In this document: in pieces, positions 46,470 through 55,662 of the stretch
Numbering within the stretch: the first letter of the stretch is position 1
How the letters are laid out: each line of letters begins with the position of its first letter
Assembly: GCA_016744775.1 (NCBI GenBank)
Contig: JADGDS010000001.1
Location: 1-64,000, forward strand
DNA length: 64,000 nucleotides
Source: Candidatus Marithrix sp.
Lineage (GTDB): Bacteria; Pseudomonadota; Gammaproteobacteria; Beggiatoales; Beggiatoaceae
Direction of reading: 5' to 3'
Notes under the pieces: model-generated
What the model saw: only the letters and a program-made list of their open reading frames with translations
Told to the model about the DNA's origin: nothing
Database searches by the model: none
Made by a program: the position numbers and the translations under genes

Positions 46470-47776
46470 TTTAAATTATCAAGACTCAAAAGCCTATATT
46501 CTATATCATAATCATTATAGTTTTTAACTAAATTCACAGATTTTAATATAAGTTTTTGTTTATTTAACTTTTTAGGATTAATTTTTACTTCACATATAAG
46601 CAATTTTTTATTTATACTATCAATAGCTACAATATCAATTTCATTTAAATTACCTCTTTCCCAATATGAGCCAATTTCTGTGTATTTGTTTGTCGATTTT
46701 AGTATTTCTATATGTAACTTTTCCAAAAGCTTACCACTAAATGTGGAAAAATCCCTATAGACAATAGTTTTTAATGTTTCAAAATTTTCTAACTCTATTA
46801 AAGATTGATATTTATAGATAAACCTAAACCAAAATAGTAAAAAATTATCGACAATTTCATATTTTTGCACTTTTGAATTTGGTTTTGCAACTATTGGTTT
46901 GATACTTTTTATGATATTGTAATCATTTTCTAATCTATATAAATGCCCTGAAATATTTTTTTGTAATACTGATTCAATCTCTTTTTTTGATGTTTTTGAT
47001 GAAGCAATTAGAGACAGAATAGAGAAATATATCCCATATTCTTTACCAAATTCTTCAATCAGCCTATTTTTACCCTCATTTAAAAATAGTGAATTAGATG
47101 AAAAAATGCTATCAATGATTTTATCAAAATCAAATGCTTCATAAAGTACAAGCAATTCAATATATTTTGCAATACCACCTGTAAAAATATAAAAATCAAG
47201 TAAATTTTGATTTGAGTAACTATTATAATCTTCTAAAATTTCTTTTAAAACCTCAACTTTTAATGGTTTTAAATCTATCTTAAAATCAATCCTACCAAAT
47301 AGTGGTTCATTTTTATCTTCAAATATCTTTTTCATAAGTGAATAGATAGAACCACAAGCTATTAAATGCAGTTTTGCATTATCTTTGTTTATATCCCATA
47401 ATTTTTGTATTGATGAATATATAGATGGATTGATTTTTAAAAATTCTTGAAACTCATCAATAATAAGTGTAAAGGGGGTAGTTTTTGAAATGTCTAAAAG
47501 ATATGCAAAAAGTTGTTCAAATTTATTAATAGTTCCAAAGATAGGAATATTTAGTTTTGATTTAATTTCTAAAACAAATTCTTCACAAAGCAGTGCTTCA
47601 TTTTTTTTAGCGACAAAAAAATAAAGGGTTTTGATATTTTTGGTAGCTTGTAAGGATAAAGCAGTTTTTCCAACTCTTCTTCTACCGATAATCATAGTAA
47701 AAATTGCTCTTTTATCTTTGTGAGAATCAGCATTTTTTAATAGTTTTATCTCATTTTTTCTATTGTAGAACTTCAT
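46457..47776 (-). CDS. AAA-type ATPase with C-terminal DUF234 nuclease-like domain
   Basis: A 439-residue protein. Walker A is GRRRVGKTALS and Walker B LIIDEFQEF. The middle has the winged-helix region of archaeal-type ATPase_2 proteins. The last 110 residues match DUF234, which resembles a PD-(D/E)XK nuclease fold: DIVAIDSINKKLLICEVKI supplies the D and E-x-K residues. Proteins of this type are frequent in archaea and Campylobacterota and are thought mobile. Function unknown. The DNA is especially AT- and Lys/Ile/Asn-rich compared with its neighbours, hinting at transfer. Its 3' end overlaps hisC. Confidence 0.85.
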   Translation of the reverse strand: MKFYNRKNEIKLLKNADSHKDKRAIFTMIIGRRRVGKTALSLQATKNIKTLYFFVAKKNEALLCEEFVLEIKSKLNIPIFGTINKFEQLFAYLLDISKTTPFTLIIDEFQEFLKINPSIYSSIQKLWDINKDNAKLHLIACGSIYSLMKKIFEDKNEPLFGRIDFKIDLKPLKVEVLKEILEDYNSYSNQNLLDFYIFTGGIAKYIELLVLYEAFDFDKIIDSIFSSNSLFLNEGKNRLIEEFGKEYGIYFSILSLIASSKTSKKEIESVLQKNISGHLYRLENDYNIIKSIKPIVAKPNSKVQKYEIVDNFLLFWFRFIYKYQSLIELENFETLKTIVYRDFSTFSGKLLEKLHIEILKSTNKYTEIGSYWERGNLNEIDIVAIDSINKKLLICEVKINPKKLNKQKLILKSVNLVKNYNDYDIEYRLLSLDNLKCYH

Positions 47777-47834
47777 TATAATAACCTCGGTTGTGATAAC
47801 GTGGGTTATTATAATGAAGTTTTTATAAAAAATT

Positions 47835-47866
47835 TTGGCAAAATTTAGTCTCGTGTCCGTCTATTA
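47835..47866 (+). promoter_or_regulatory. Candidate ECF-type promoter (copy 2)
   Basis: TTGGCAAAATTT, then CGTGTCCGTCTATTATA, with the same 15-base gap between GGCAAA and CGTC as at 269-300. It lies upstream of the secreted-protein gene at 48025; a GC-rich inverted repeat has been inserted between promoter and gene. Confidence 0.45.
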
Positions 47867-47913
47867 TATTTAAGCTTATAAATGTTAATAAAGACTTGTT
47901 ATTTGTATGTGCT

Positions 47914-47988
47914 AAGCCCCCCTAACCCCCCTAAAGGGGGGAATGTCATTAAGTTAAGAATTTCCCCCTTTAGGGGGTTAGGGGGCTT
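47914..47988. repeat. GC-rich inverted-repeat element in a 5' leader
   Basis: Arms AAGCCCCCCTAACCCCCC and GGGGGTTAGGGGGCTT pair over about 28 bases, with one extra C in the left arm. Its composition stands out sharply from the AT-rich surroundings. Elements with this CCCCCTAACCCCC theme occur in several bacterial groups. It lies between the putative promoter and the ribosome binding site of the gene at 48025, so it will be part of the mRNA leader. Confidence 0.85.
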
Positions 47989-48024
47989 CTAGGCATAGAA
48001 TTTAATTATTTTTGGAGGATTACT

Positions 48025-49224
48025 ATGAAAAAAATCATTGGCAGTATTTTAGGTATTAGTTTGTTTAGTACTTCAATTGTAGGGGCTCACGAGAATGATG
48101 ATTGGAATTTAACGCCGCTTGGATTGGATGGTATAGTCAAATTCGATAAAGAAGCCACACAATTTACTGGGTTGTTGTATTCTGAACAACATTCTTCTGA
48201 TACGGTTATTTTGCAAAAAAATATTTTGCCTACTACTGTAGGTGTTGAATGTATTTCTCAGATTAATCCGATTGTAGAATCTGGAACCGTCAAAAAAGAG
48301 CCACTGATATTAGCTTTTATAACCGCAGTTTTAGGAGTTATTTATGCACAAAATGGTCAGTTACTTCCTCAAGCCGTTTTAGATACTGTTAGCTATGAAC
48401 GCATCAAAATTGATGGTAATTTTTTTCAAAAAAAGGATGATTCAAAATTTACAGTTGAAATAAAAGCTTTTGGTTTATCAGTAGTAGCACAATTTTCAAT
48501 TTTGAAGGCTAATGAATCAAAAGGATTTCCTAAAGTATCCTGTGCATTCCGCAATGATGGAAAAATTAATGACATGGAGCTTGAATCTTTTAAGAAATAT
48601 TTGACTATACAACAACATGTTAATAATTCCTTAGAACTGATCAAACCATTCATTAGAGAACTTAAAACTGAACTGAAATCTTCTTCAGATACTAGAACTT
48701 TAAGAAGTACTAGCGATAATTTTGATGAAATTATGGAAGGGGCATTGATGTTAGCACAGCCGCTGGTGGAAGTTTTAGATTCAACTGCAATAACTTGTTC
48801 AGGAACTCCATGTAATTATACTGGTGTTAATAATATGTTTAGAACATGGTCTTCATCTCAGACATGGGTTAGCGGCAGTGATTATCAAAATTTTTTAGGT
48901 ACTTATACACCTAGTACTAATGTTACATCAGTATCGGTGATTAATGATCCAAATGTACCTGATTTGGAGAATGATACTAACGCTGTACATACTGATACAG
49001 TAGTATCAATTCCACTTAAAACTACTATTCTTAAAGTAGATGGTAATGAAATAATAGATAAAAAGAAGGTAAAGAAGGATATTGAAATTAGAATTGTTTC
49101 TTATTTAAATACACCAACAAATACACCACCAAGCTTTAATAGATTTAAAATTGTAGTTAAGAAAGATAATACTCGTCGTGCTTATTCAATATGGACTTAT
49201 ATCTTTTATATAAGATGGTGGTAA
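48025..49224 (+). CDS. Secreted protein of unknown function
   Basis: A 399-residue protein with signal peptide MKKIIGSILGISLFSTSIVGA. A strong ribosome binding site (GGAGG, 7 bases before the ATG) fixes the start. The mature part starts HENDDWNLTPLGLDGIVKFDKEATQFTG, has a hydrophobic stretch near residue 95 (ILAFITAVLGVIYA) and two cysteine pairs (VECIS/VSCAF; TCSGTPCNYTG). It ends in an aromatic tail (YIFYIRWW). I recognise no family. It shares a promoter-like motif with the secreted protein at 345, suggesting a common regulon. Confidence 0.65.
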   Translation: MKKIIGSILGISLFSTSIVGAHENDDWNLTPLGLDGIVKFDKEATQFTGLLYSEQHSSDTVILQKNILPTTVGVECISQINPIVESGTVKKEPLILAFITAVLGVIYAQNGQLLPQAVLDTVSYERIKIDGNFFQKKDDSKFTVEIKAFGLSVVAQFSILKANESKGFPKVSCAFRNDGKINDMELESFKKYLTIQQHVNNSLELIKPFIRELKTELKSSSDTRTLRSTSDNFDEIMEGALMLAQPLVEVLDSTAITCSGTPCNYTGVNNMFRTWSSSQTWVSGSDYQNFLGTYTPSTNVTSVSVINDPNVPDLENDTNAVHTDTVVSIPLKTTILKVDGNEIIDKKKVKKDIEIRIVSYLNTPTNTPPSFNRFKIVVKKDNTRRAYSIWTYIFYIRWW

Positions 49225-49257
49225 TGGCGTATTCTAATATATCCATAAAATAATAAA

Positions 49258-49359
49258 TAGTACAACGAATTTACGGAATAAACGAATTTTTTTAGTCAAA
49301 TAACCGTAGCTTGATATGAATTGTAAATAATTCGTTTATTCCGTAAATTAGTTGTACTA
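49258..49359. repeat. MITE-like element with inverted repeats, copy 2
   Basis: Ends TAGTACAACGAATTTACGG and its reverse complement (one mismatch, AATTAG for AATTCG), with a centre of about 40 bases. It has the same termini as the element at 29678-29761 but a different middle. It is located between two secreted-protein genes. Confidence 0.85.
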
Positions 49360-49406
49360 TTTTATAATTAATTGACTAATGTAGTTGGATTGACAATAAT
49401 ATTAAT

Positions 49407-51494
49407 ATGAAAAAATATTTTATTCTAATCATATTAATATTAAATTCTAAACTCTATGCAGAGATTATAACCGACGGCACTATTGGGCAAAGAAGCCATT
49501 TAATAGGTCCTGATTTTGTGATTAATGAACAATTAGGTTTACAAGTTGGCAATAATTTATTTCATAGTTTTCAAACCTTTAATATCAAAACTGGACAAAC
49601 TGCTACTTTTAGTAGTTCTTCTTCCGTAACAAATATTCTGGCGCGAATTACCAGCAATGAATCTTCTTGGATTGATGGAAAAATTAGTTCTGACGCTAAT
49701 TTATATCTATTAAATCCTAATGGAATTGTATTTGGTAAAAATGCTAGTTTATCTATTAACGGTTCATTTCATGCTAGCACTGCTGATTACTTACGACTAG
49801 AAAATACTGGAAAATTTTCAGCTAGTCATCCACAAGAATCTTTATTAACAGTCGCGGCTCCAGAAGCTTTTGGTTTTTTAAAAGCTCCTAGTTCAATCAC
49901 ACTTGAAGGTAGTGTGATGATAGCTTTTCCAAAACAAACTATATCCATAATCGGTGGTGATTTATTTATCAAAGATAGTTTTTTGTTTGCGGAAAGTGGA
50001 AGAATTAATCTAGCATCAGTAGCTAGCAGTGGTGAAGTGATTCCAACATCATCTGATTTTATTTTGAACTCATTTGAAAAATTGGGAAAAATAGAATTAT
50101 CACAATTATCAGAATGGCGTCCAGTTTTAAATGAAATAAATCCAATTGCTAATCTTGATGTTAGTGACAGTGATTCAAAATCTGCTGGAGCAGGGCAAAT
50201 ATTTATACGCGCTGGTAAATTTATATCTGATAAGGCTTGGATATTTGCTGATACTTATGGCAATGAGGATGGATTAGGTATTGATATATTTATAGATGGC
50301 AATATGAATTTAACCAATGGGGCTAGAATTACAACTGATAATGGAGGAACAAAGCAAGGAGGAAATATTAAAATTCAAGCAAAGGATTTAACATTAAGTG
50401 GTTTCAGTGTCATGAATAGTAATACTTTTGGTGCAGGTGAAGGAGGAAAAATTATTATTAATGCGTCTAACATAGAAATGCAACAAGGTTTAATACAAAC
50501 TGCGACAGAAGAAAGTGGTAAGGCTGGAAAGATTGATTTAACGCTTAATACTTTAAAATTAGATCAGAGTATTATTAGTTCAGGCACTAAAGGTGATGGT
50601 AAGGCTGGCAATATTATTATTAATGCTAATGAAAATATTTCTCTATTTAATGGAGGATTTATAAGTGCCTTATCTAGTGGTAGCGCAGATGCTGGTTCAA
50701 TAAATATTACTACAAACACTGCTTCATTTTCTAATGATAGCGGCATAACTACTGAATCAGTAACAAGCAATGGAGGCAATATTACATTCACCGTCACAGA
50801 TAGCTTAGATTTATCTAATAATAGTGCTATTGTCGCAAAAGCTAAAGGCAATGCTGGAAATATAACTATAACTACAAAAACAGCCTCATTTTCTAATAAT
50901 AGCGGCATCACAACTCAATCATTCAACACCAGTGGAGGCAATATTACATTCACCGTTACAGATCGTTTATATTTATCTGATAATAGCCGTATCACCGCAG
51001 AAGCTCATGGCGATGGTGGAAATATAAACATTAGCGGCAAACCAGAATTTGTAATCCTTAATAATAGTCAATTGCGTGCTAATGCTTATGAAGGTAATGG
51101 GGGTAATATTAGGATTTTTGCTGAGAATTTTATTGGTTCTGGCAATAGTATTATAACCGCTTCATCAGACAAGGCTATTGATGGTCAAATTGAAATTAAC
51201 GCGCATGAGTATGAACTTAAAAATAATTTCAGCGTCTTACCTAGAAATTTTTTAACTTCTACTGTTGAATCTACAAAAAAAGTTTGTGGTTCTAAAAAGG
51301 CTGATGTTGCAAGCTTGGCAGTTCTTGGTCATCAAATTTTACCTGAATCACCTTATTCTTTAGGAATTCATATTCCAGAAGAATTGTTTACAACATCAAC
51401 TAATCTGACAGAAATATCAGAAGCTCTAAATCTTAGCTATAATCCTTGTGCGATCACAGAGGCTAAAAGCACTAAAATAATACCCCCACCATAA
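49407..51494 (+). CDS. TpsA-like exoprotein with filamentous-haemagglutinin N-terminal domain
   Basis: A 695-residue surface or secreted protein. Signal peptide residues 1-18 (ending LYA). Residues about 20-260 are the TPS domain needed for two-partner secretion (FVINEQLGLQVGNNLFHSF; NANLYLL-type strand; LLNPNGIVFG). Residues about 265-600 are beta-helix repeats with GGNIxI, GNITI and NSAI rungs, including two near-identical 55-residue blocks (about 430-540). It ends with a short cysteine-containing tail. No TpsB transporter gene is adjacent, so the partner must be elsewhere. Its last 58 bases overlap the convergent membrane-protein gene. Confidence 0.88.
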   Translation: MKKYFILIILILNSKLYAEIITDGTIGQRSHLIGPDFVINEQLGLQVGNNLFHSFQTFNIKTGQTATFSSSSSVTNILARITSNESSWIDGKISSDANLYLLNPNGIVFGKNASLSINGSFHASTADYLRLENTGKFSASHPQESLLTVAAPEAFGFLKAPSSITLEGSVMIAFPKQTISIIGGDLFIKDSFLFAESGRINLASVASSGEVIPTSSDFILNSFEKLGKIELSQLSEWRPVLNEINPIANLDVSDSDSKSAGAGQIFIRAGKFISDKAWIFADTYGNEDGLGIDIFIDGNMNLTNGARITTDNGGTKQGGNIKIQAKDLTLSGFSVMNSNTFGAGEGGKIIINASNIEMQQGLIQTATEESGKAGKIDLTLNTLKLDQSIISSGTKGDGKAGNIIINANENISLFNGGFISALSSGSADAGSINITTNTASFSNDSGITTESVTSNGGNITFTVTDSLDLSNNSAIVAKAKGNAGNITITTKTASFSNNSGITTQSFNTSGGNITFTVTDRLYLSDNSRITAEAHGDGGNINISGKPEFVILNNSQLRANAYEGNGGNIRIFAENFIGSGNSIITASSDKAIDGQIEINAHEYELKNNFSVLPRNFLTSTVESTKKVCGSKKADVASLAVLGHQILPESPYSLGIHIPEELFTTSTNLTEISEALNLSYNPCAITEAKSTKIIPPP

Positions 51495-51844
51495 AAAGGT
51501 CCAAGTGTTATAGAAAACATTACATCTTTATAAGGTGATTTTTCAAATCTAGTCGCATTTAAGCTATAGATATGACTATCATCTGTCATACGATTTTTAA
51601 TTACCCATGTATATAGTTTTCTATACAGTCTCTCTTGTTGTAAGAAGTAAGTGTCTAAAATCCAGAATAACAGTATTGGTATTACCGCAACAAACATTAT
51701 ATCCTTGTTCGATTGTAAGGCAAAAATGAAGCCCATTACGCTAATAGCCCAACCTTTAATTAAAAAGGATGTATGTGCCATTCTATTAATAACTGATTGA
51801 ATTAAATCAATTTCTTTTACCATAATACTGTGACGATCCGCCAT
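51437..51844 (-). CDS. Small membrane protein paired with the WD40/pseudo-caspase gene
   Basis: A 135-residue protein with an amphipathic N-terminal helix (KEIDLIQSVINRMAHTSFLIKGWA), two adjoining hydrophobic segments (about 29-46 and 50-67), a basic cytoplasmic-looking stretch (FLQQERLYRKLYTWVIKNR) and a third hydrophobic segment at the C-terminus (about 115-132). The layout recalls SLATT-type membrane effectors found in bacterial conflict systems, but I cannot prove membership. It starts 8 bases after the WD40 gene's stop, and its ribosome binding site AAAAGG overlaps that stop, so the two form an operon. Confidence 0.7.
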   Translation of the reverse strand: MADRHSIMVKEIDLIQSVINRMAHTSFLIKGWAISVMGFIFALQSNKDIMFVAVIPILLFWILDTYFLQQERLYRKLYTWVIKNRMTDDSHIYSLNATRFEKSPYKDVMFSITLGPFYGGGIILVLLASVIAQGL

Positions 51845-51852
51845 ATCTATAT

Positions 51853-54741
51853 TTACCTTTTTAGTATTACAAAATTGTTCATACCCTTGGGTATGTATAA
51901 CATCGGTGTTTGCTTTCCATTGCTTAACTCCTCTGTGCGCTTAGATATATAATTACTTAACTCATGAAGTTCAATTAAATTATCCTTATTGGTATCCGCA
52001 TATGGTTTGTTTAAGGTTCTAAGTATGCTATGTGTAAAAATTCCATGACTTAATCGATCTATTTTTTGTGTAATCGTGTCACGATTAGTGGAGCTGATAA
52101 CTGCAATATTAGCATTTGCCGCATCTTTCAATAAACGTGGATTAAAGCTGTTTTGAATATGATTACTATCAATGAATAATATTCTTCTGCCTCGCGCTTC
52201 TGCCAAAGCCTTTTGTACAATTTGCCAATCTAATATTGTAGAAGTCTGCCATTTTTTACTTAATATTTTAGCGTCGCTAGGTAAAATATAAGATTTGCCT
52301 TCTTGATTAAGCCCATAACCGGTAAAAAAGAATATAACAGTATCATTGCTACCAGCCTTTTTAAATAATTCTAGCCCATCTGTTATATTGTCTTTAGTAG
52401 GATCTTTGACACCATTTGTTAGTAATATGCCATGAACGGTATTATAAGTTTTAGTTTGTTGATCAGTAAAATTTTGGTAGATAGCAACTGCATCGGTTGC
52501 CGCTGATTTTAAATAATGTAAATAATCAATATAACTGCCTACACCAATAACTAATAAATATAAATCTCCTTGTTTAGATTTTTGTGATGATTCAATTTGC
52601 ATATTTTGCGTGGTGCTACCAATATCATTGTTTGCAGTTAATTGTAGATTATTAATGCCTGATTCTTCTACAGGAATAGTTAAAGTTTTTTGATAATCTT
52701 CTTGTTCTAAGGCGAGATCATTTAATGATTTGACTAAACGATCATTGACATATACATCCAATGTTTGAACTGGGCTTTCACTAGCATCAAAGGCTAATTC
52801 TACTGAAACTTCTTTTCCAGAGTTTGCACTAGATATAATTTGAAATTGCGGTGGTTGCGATTCATTTAATTGGCTGATTTGAAATTCATCATCTTTAACA
52901 TGGTTCAGAGTGCGAATGGCTTTGCTAACTATATCTGGGCGATACAGATGTTTATATAATTGACTGGCTTCTACATAATCAGCGGCTTTATCTATGCCGT
53001 TATTAATCTGCCAACCGATTAATTTATCTCCAGTAGCTGAACTAATATAATGACCAGTTGGTAGCCAAGCTATCCATTCTTTTTCATGATATAGGGTTAA
53101 GATATTTTCGTAAGTTTTTAAATTCCAAAGTCGCACCGTACCATCTTCACCGCCTGATACTAAAAAACGACCATCTGCTGAAATTGCAATTGCCCGCACG
53201 TTGCCTATATGTCCAATATAATTGCCTAATTTTTTACCGTTGCGATTATAAATCGCAATAACACCATTGGCTCCAGCACTGATAATATTGTTTCCATCTG
53301 GGGTAAAACTATAGGCTAGATGACGATAACCATTAGTCATGCCTCGTTTAATGCTTACTTGAGTAATATTGTTATGATTAATATCCAGAATGGAAAAATA
53401 ACCATATTTTCCGCCCGGGCGGCGATAAAGTGACCAATCAGACCATTTATCTTGGGCTTGAATAAAATCCCAGTTGTCTTTGTTCTTTTTACTAGGTTTA
53501 GGAATTTTTCTAGGAATACCGATTGTGGCTTCAGCAGTAAATTTTGGTAGGCTGAGACTATATTCTAAGACTCCACGTTGATTAATATTTTTATGATCAA
53601 GTTTTTTACCCCAAGCAATTGCATTATGTTGACTGGAAAAACCGACACTCCAAATATTAGAATTAGCTCCACCTAAGCTTGTTATATGCTTAGCATCAGT
53701 TAAATTCCATAGATCAATTGCATATTTATTACCACCAACACTGGCAACTTGTTCGCCATTAGGGCTGATAGCTATTGCTGAAACTTTATTATTATGTCCT
53801 TTATAGGTGGCTACATGTCGAAATTTAGAGATTGACCAAACATGACAATGTACAGGCGTAGTTGTTCCTCCTGATACTAAATAATTTCCTTTTTTACTAA
53901 AAGCTAAACTACTAACTCCATCATCTAATTTAGCAAAAGTTTTAATAAAACGACCGTTTTTAGCACTCCATAAACGAATAGTTTTATCCAAACTAGCTGA
54001 AGCTATGTATTTAGAAGAAATAACCACGGCAGTTATTTTCTCTTTATGCCCTTTTAATATCTTCAGTAATTCTCCATTATCTACTTGCCAGAAACGCATA
54101 GTTTTATCATAACCAGCGGTGATTACGCGCTTTGAATCTGATGTAAAAGCAACAGCACTTATATTGCCGGTATGTCCATTTAAAATATGTTGTTTTTCTT
54201 TGGTTTCTATATCCCATAGAATTGCTGTTTGATCTGAGCTACCGGAAATCATAAATTCGCTATTAGGAGAAAAGGCTAAAGATTGTATAGTATTTTGATG
54301 TCCTGTTAGTAAAGTAATAAGTTCACCACTATCAAAATCATATAGTCGAATAGCCATTTTTTCTTCACTCGTGCCTGTAAATAAACCACCAGTTGCTAAC
54401 CATTTGCCATCTGGAGATAAGGCTAAGGCATAAATTTCTCCATCTTGCCCCAAACTTATTTGCCCACGCAATGTTCTAATTGTCTTAGCTGTTGAGGCAT
54501 CCCAAACACGAACTACTTTATCATTACCGGCAGATACTAAATACTTGCCATCTGGTGTAAATGTTAATCCATTTACTATAGCATTATGTTCACCATCATT
54601 AATTGTTAATATGCTTTGCGTCTGTTTAATAACCGTATTGGGTGGCGATGTTATGGGTTCTATTGTCTGATTAGAAGAAAATAACCAGATTATAAGCGTT
54701 GTTATAATTGTAAAAAAGATCAGGATACGAAATCTAGGCAT
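51853..54741 (-). CDS. Membrane-anchored WD40-repeat protein with C-terminal pseudo-caspase domain
   Basis: A 962-residue protein. Residues about 5-21 are an uncleaved signal anchor (ILIFFTIITTLIIWLF). Residues about 50-590 hold at least nine WD40 repeats (VVRVWD, AILWDIE, TIRLWSA, AIDLWNL, TVRLWNL). A linker with a beta-sandwich look follows. From residue about 725 comes a C14 caspase-like p20 fold (LYLLVIGVGSY). The two catalytic positions are changed: the His motif GHG reads GYG (Tyr809 in FFFTGYGL) and the Cys motif DSCHSG reads DSNH (Asn860 in ILFIDSNHI). A calcium-loop-like DTNKDNLIELHEL follows near 920. It is therefore probably not a protease but a sensor or scaffold. First gene of a two-gene operon. 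Confidence 0.88.
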   Translation of the reverse strand: MPRFRILIFFTIITTLIIWLFSSNQTIEPITSPPNTVIKQTQSILTINDGEHNAIVNGLTFTPDGKYLVSAGNDKVVRVWDASTAKTIRTLRGQISLGQDGEIYALALSPDGKWLATGGLFTGTSEEKMAIRLYDFDSGELITLLTGHQNTIQSLAFSPNSEFMISGSSDQTAILWDIETKEKQHILNGHTGNISAVAFTSDSKRVITAGYDKTMRFWQVDNGELLKILKGHKEKITAVVISSKYIASASLDKTIRLWSAKNGRFIKTFAKLDDGVSSLAFSKKGNYLVSGGTTTPVHCHVWSISKFRHVATYKGHNNKVSAIAISPNGEQVASVGGNKYAIDLWNLTDAKHITSLGGANSNIWSVGFSSQHNAIAWGKKLDHKNINQRGVLEYSLSLPKFTAEATIGIPRKIPKPSKKNKDNWDFIQAQDKWSDWSLYRRPGGKYGYFSILDINHNNITQVSIKRGMTNGYRHLAYSFTPDGNNIISAGANGVIAIYNRNGKKLGNYIGHIGNVRAIAISADGRFLVSGGEDGTVRLWNLKTYENILTLYHEKEWIAWLPTGHYISSATGDKLIGWQINNGIDKAADYVEASQLYKHLYRPDIVSKAIRTLNHVKDDEFQISQLNESQPPQFQIISSANSGKEVSVELAFDASESPVQTLDVYVNDRLVKSLNDLALEQEDYQKTLTIPVEESGINNLQLTANNDIGSTTQNMQIESSQKSKQGDLYLLVIGVGSYIDYLHYLKSAATDAVAIYQNFTDQQTKTYNTVHGILLTNGVKDPTKDNITDGLELFKKAGSNDTVIFFFTGYGLNQEGKSYILPSDAKILSKKWQTSTILDWQIVQKALAEARGRRILFIDSNHIQNSFNPRLLKDAANANIAVISSTNRDTITQKIDRLSHGIFTHSILRTLNKPYADTNKDNLIELHELSNYISKRTEELSNGKQTPMLYIPKGMNNFVILKR

Positions 54742-54835
54742 GATTTAATGTAAAAAGTTAAATAAGTTGAATTGAATAATAATATATAATATTTTAAAGG
54801 GTAAATGCTAATTTTATTTAAATGAGGTTAAAAAT

Positions 54836-55195
54836 ATGGACATAATTTTTATTAGAGAATTAGAAATAGAAACAGTTATTGGTATTTATGATTGGGAACG
54901 TAAAATCAAGCAAACTATAGTGCTTGATTTAGAAATGGCAACTGATATTCGTAAAGCTGCCGCTAGTGATCATATTGATGATACTCTTGATTATAAGGCT
55001 GTATCTAAACGTTTGATTGATTTTGTCAATGAAAGTAAATTTTTATTAGTTGAAACAATGGCTGAACGTATTGCAGAAATCGTGCTAAATGAATTTTCTG
55101 TGCCTTGGCTACGTTTACAAGTAAATAAACGAGGTGCTTTAAGTGCCTCACGAGATGTTGGTATTATTATTGAACGAGGTGATAAAATTTCATAA
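54836..55195 (+). CDS. folB: Dihydroneopterin aldolase
   Basis: Folate pathway enzyme that cleaves dihydroneopterin. The 119-residue protein follows the FolB pattern: IFIRELEIETVIGIYDWER (active-site Glu and Tyr region), DDTLDYKAVSKRLIDFV, LVETMAERIAEIVL and, at the C-terminus, VNKRGALSASRDVGIIIER. GAGG precedes the ATG. Its stop overlaps the folK start (TAATG). Confidence 0.95.
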   Translation: MDIIFIRELEIETVIGIYDWERKIKQTIVLDLEMATDIRKAAASDHIDDTLDYKAVSKRLIDFVNESKFLLVETMAERIAEIVLNEFSVPWLRLQVNKRGALSASRDVGIIIERGDKIS

Positions 55196-55659
55196 TGGCA
55201 CGAGTATATATTAGTATCGGTAGTAATATCGAACCATTACACTATATACGTTCTAGCATTAGAACTTTACGCGAATATTATGATAAACTAATATTATCTT
55301 CAGTTTATGAAACTGAAGCGGTAGGTTTTGAGGGTGATAATTTTTATAATTTAGTTGTTGGTTTTGATACTGAAGTGGAACTAGATCAGCTAATTAATCA
55401 CTTAAAGCAAATTGAAGATGATAATAATCGTCAACGCACTAGTGAACGTTTTTCAGCGCGTACTTTAGATTTAGATATTTTATTATATGATGATTTTATT
55501 GTAAAAGATGAAATATTAAAATATGCTTTTGTAATTTACCCATTAGCTGAAATTGCGCCAGAATCAGTACATCCTATCACTAAACAATCTTATAAGTATT
55601 TAGCACAAACTTTTGATAGCAGTAAACAAGCTATATGGAGAGTTAATATTGAGATTTAA
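55195..55659 (+). CDS. folK: 6-hydroxymethyl-dihydropterin pyrophosphokinase
   Basis: Transfers pyrophosphate from ATP to hydroxymethyl-dihydropterin. The 154 residues include YISIGSNIEPLHYI at the N-terminus, SSVYETEAVGF, NLVVGFDTE, and RTLDLDILLYDD, which holds the two metal-binding Asp. It is directly coupled to folB and followed 3 bases later by a receiver-like gene. Confidence 0.95.
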   Translation: MARVYISIGSNIEPLHYIRSSIRTLREYYDKLILSSVYETEAVGFEGDNFYNLVVGFDTEVELDQLINHLKQIEDDNNRQRTSERFSARTLDLDILLYDDFIVKDEILKYAFVIYPLAEIAPESVHPITKQSYKYLAQTFDSSKQAIWRVNIEI

Positions 55660-55662
55660 AAA

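Noticed and set aside
51853..54741. Active metacaspase
   Set aside because: Both catalytic residues are replaced (Tyr809, Asn860), so protease activity is unlikely.
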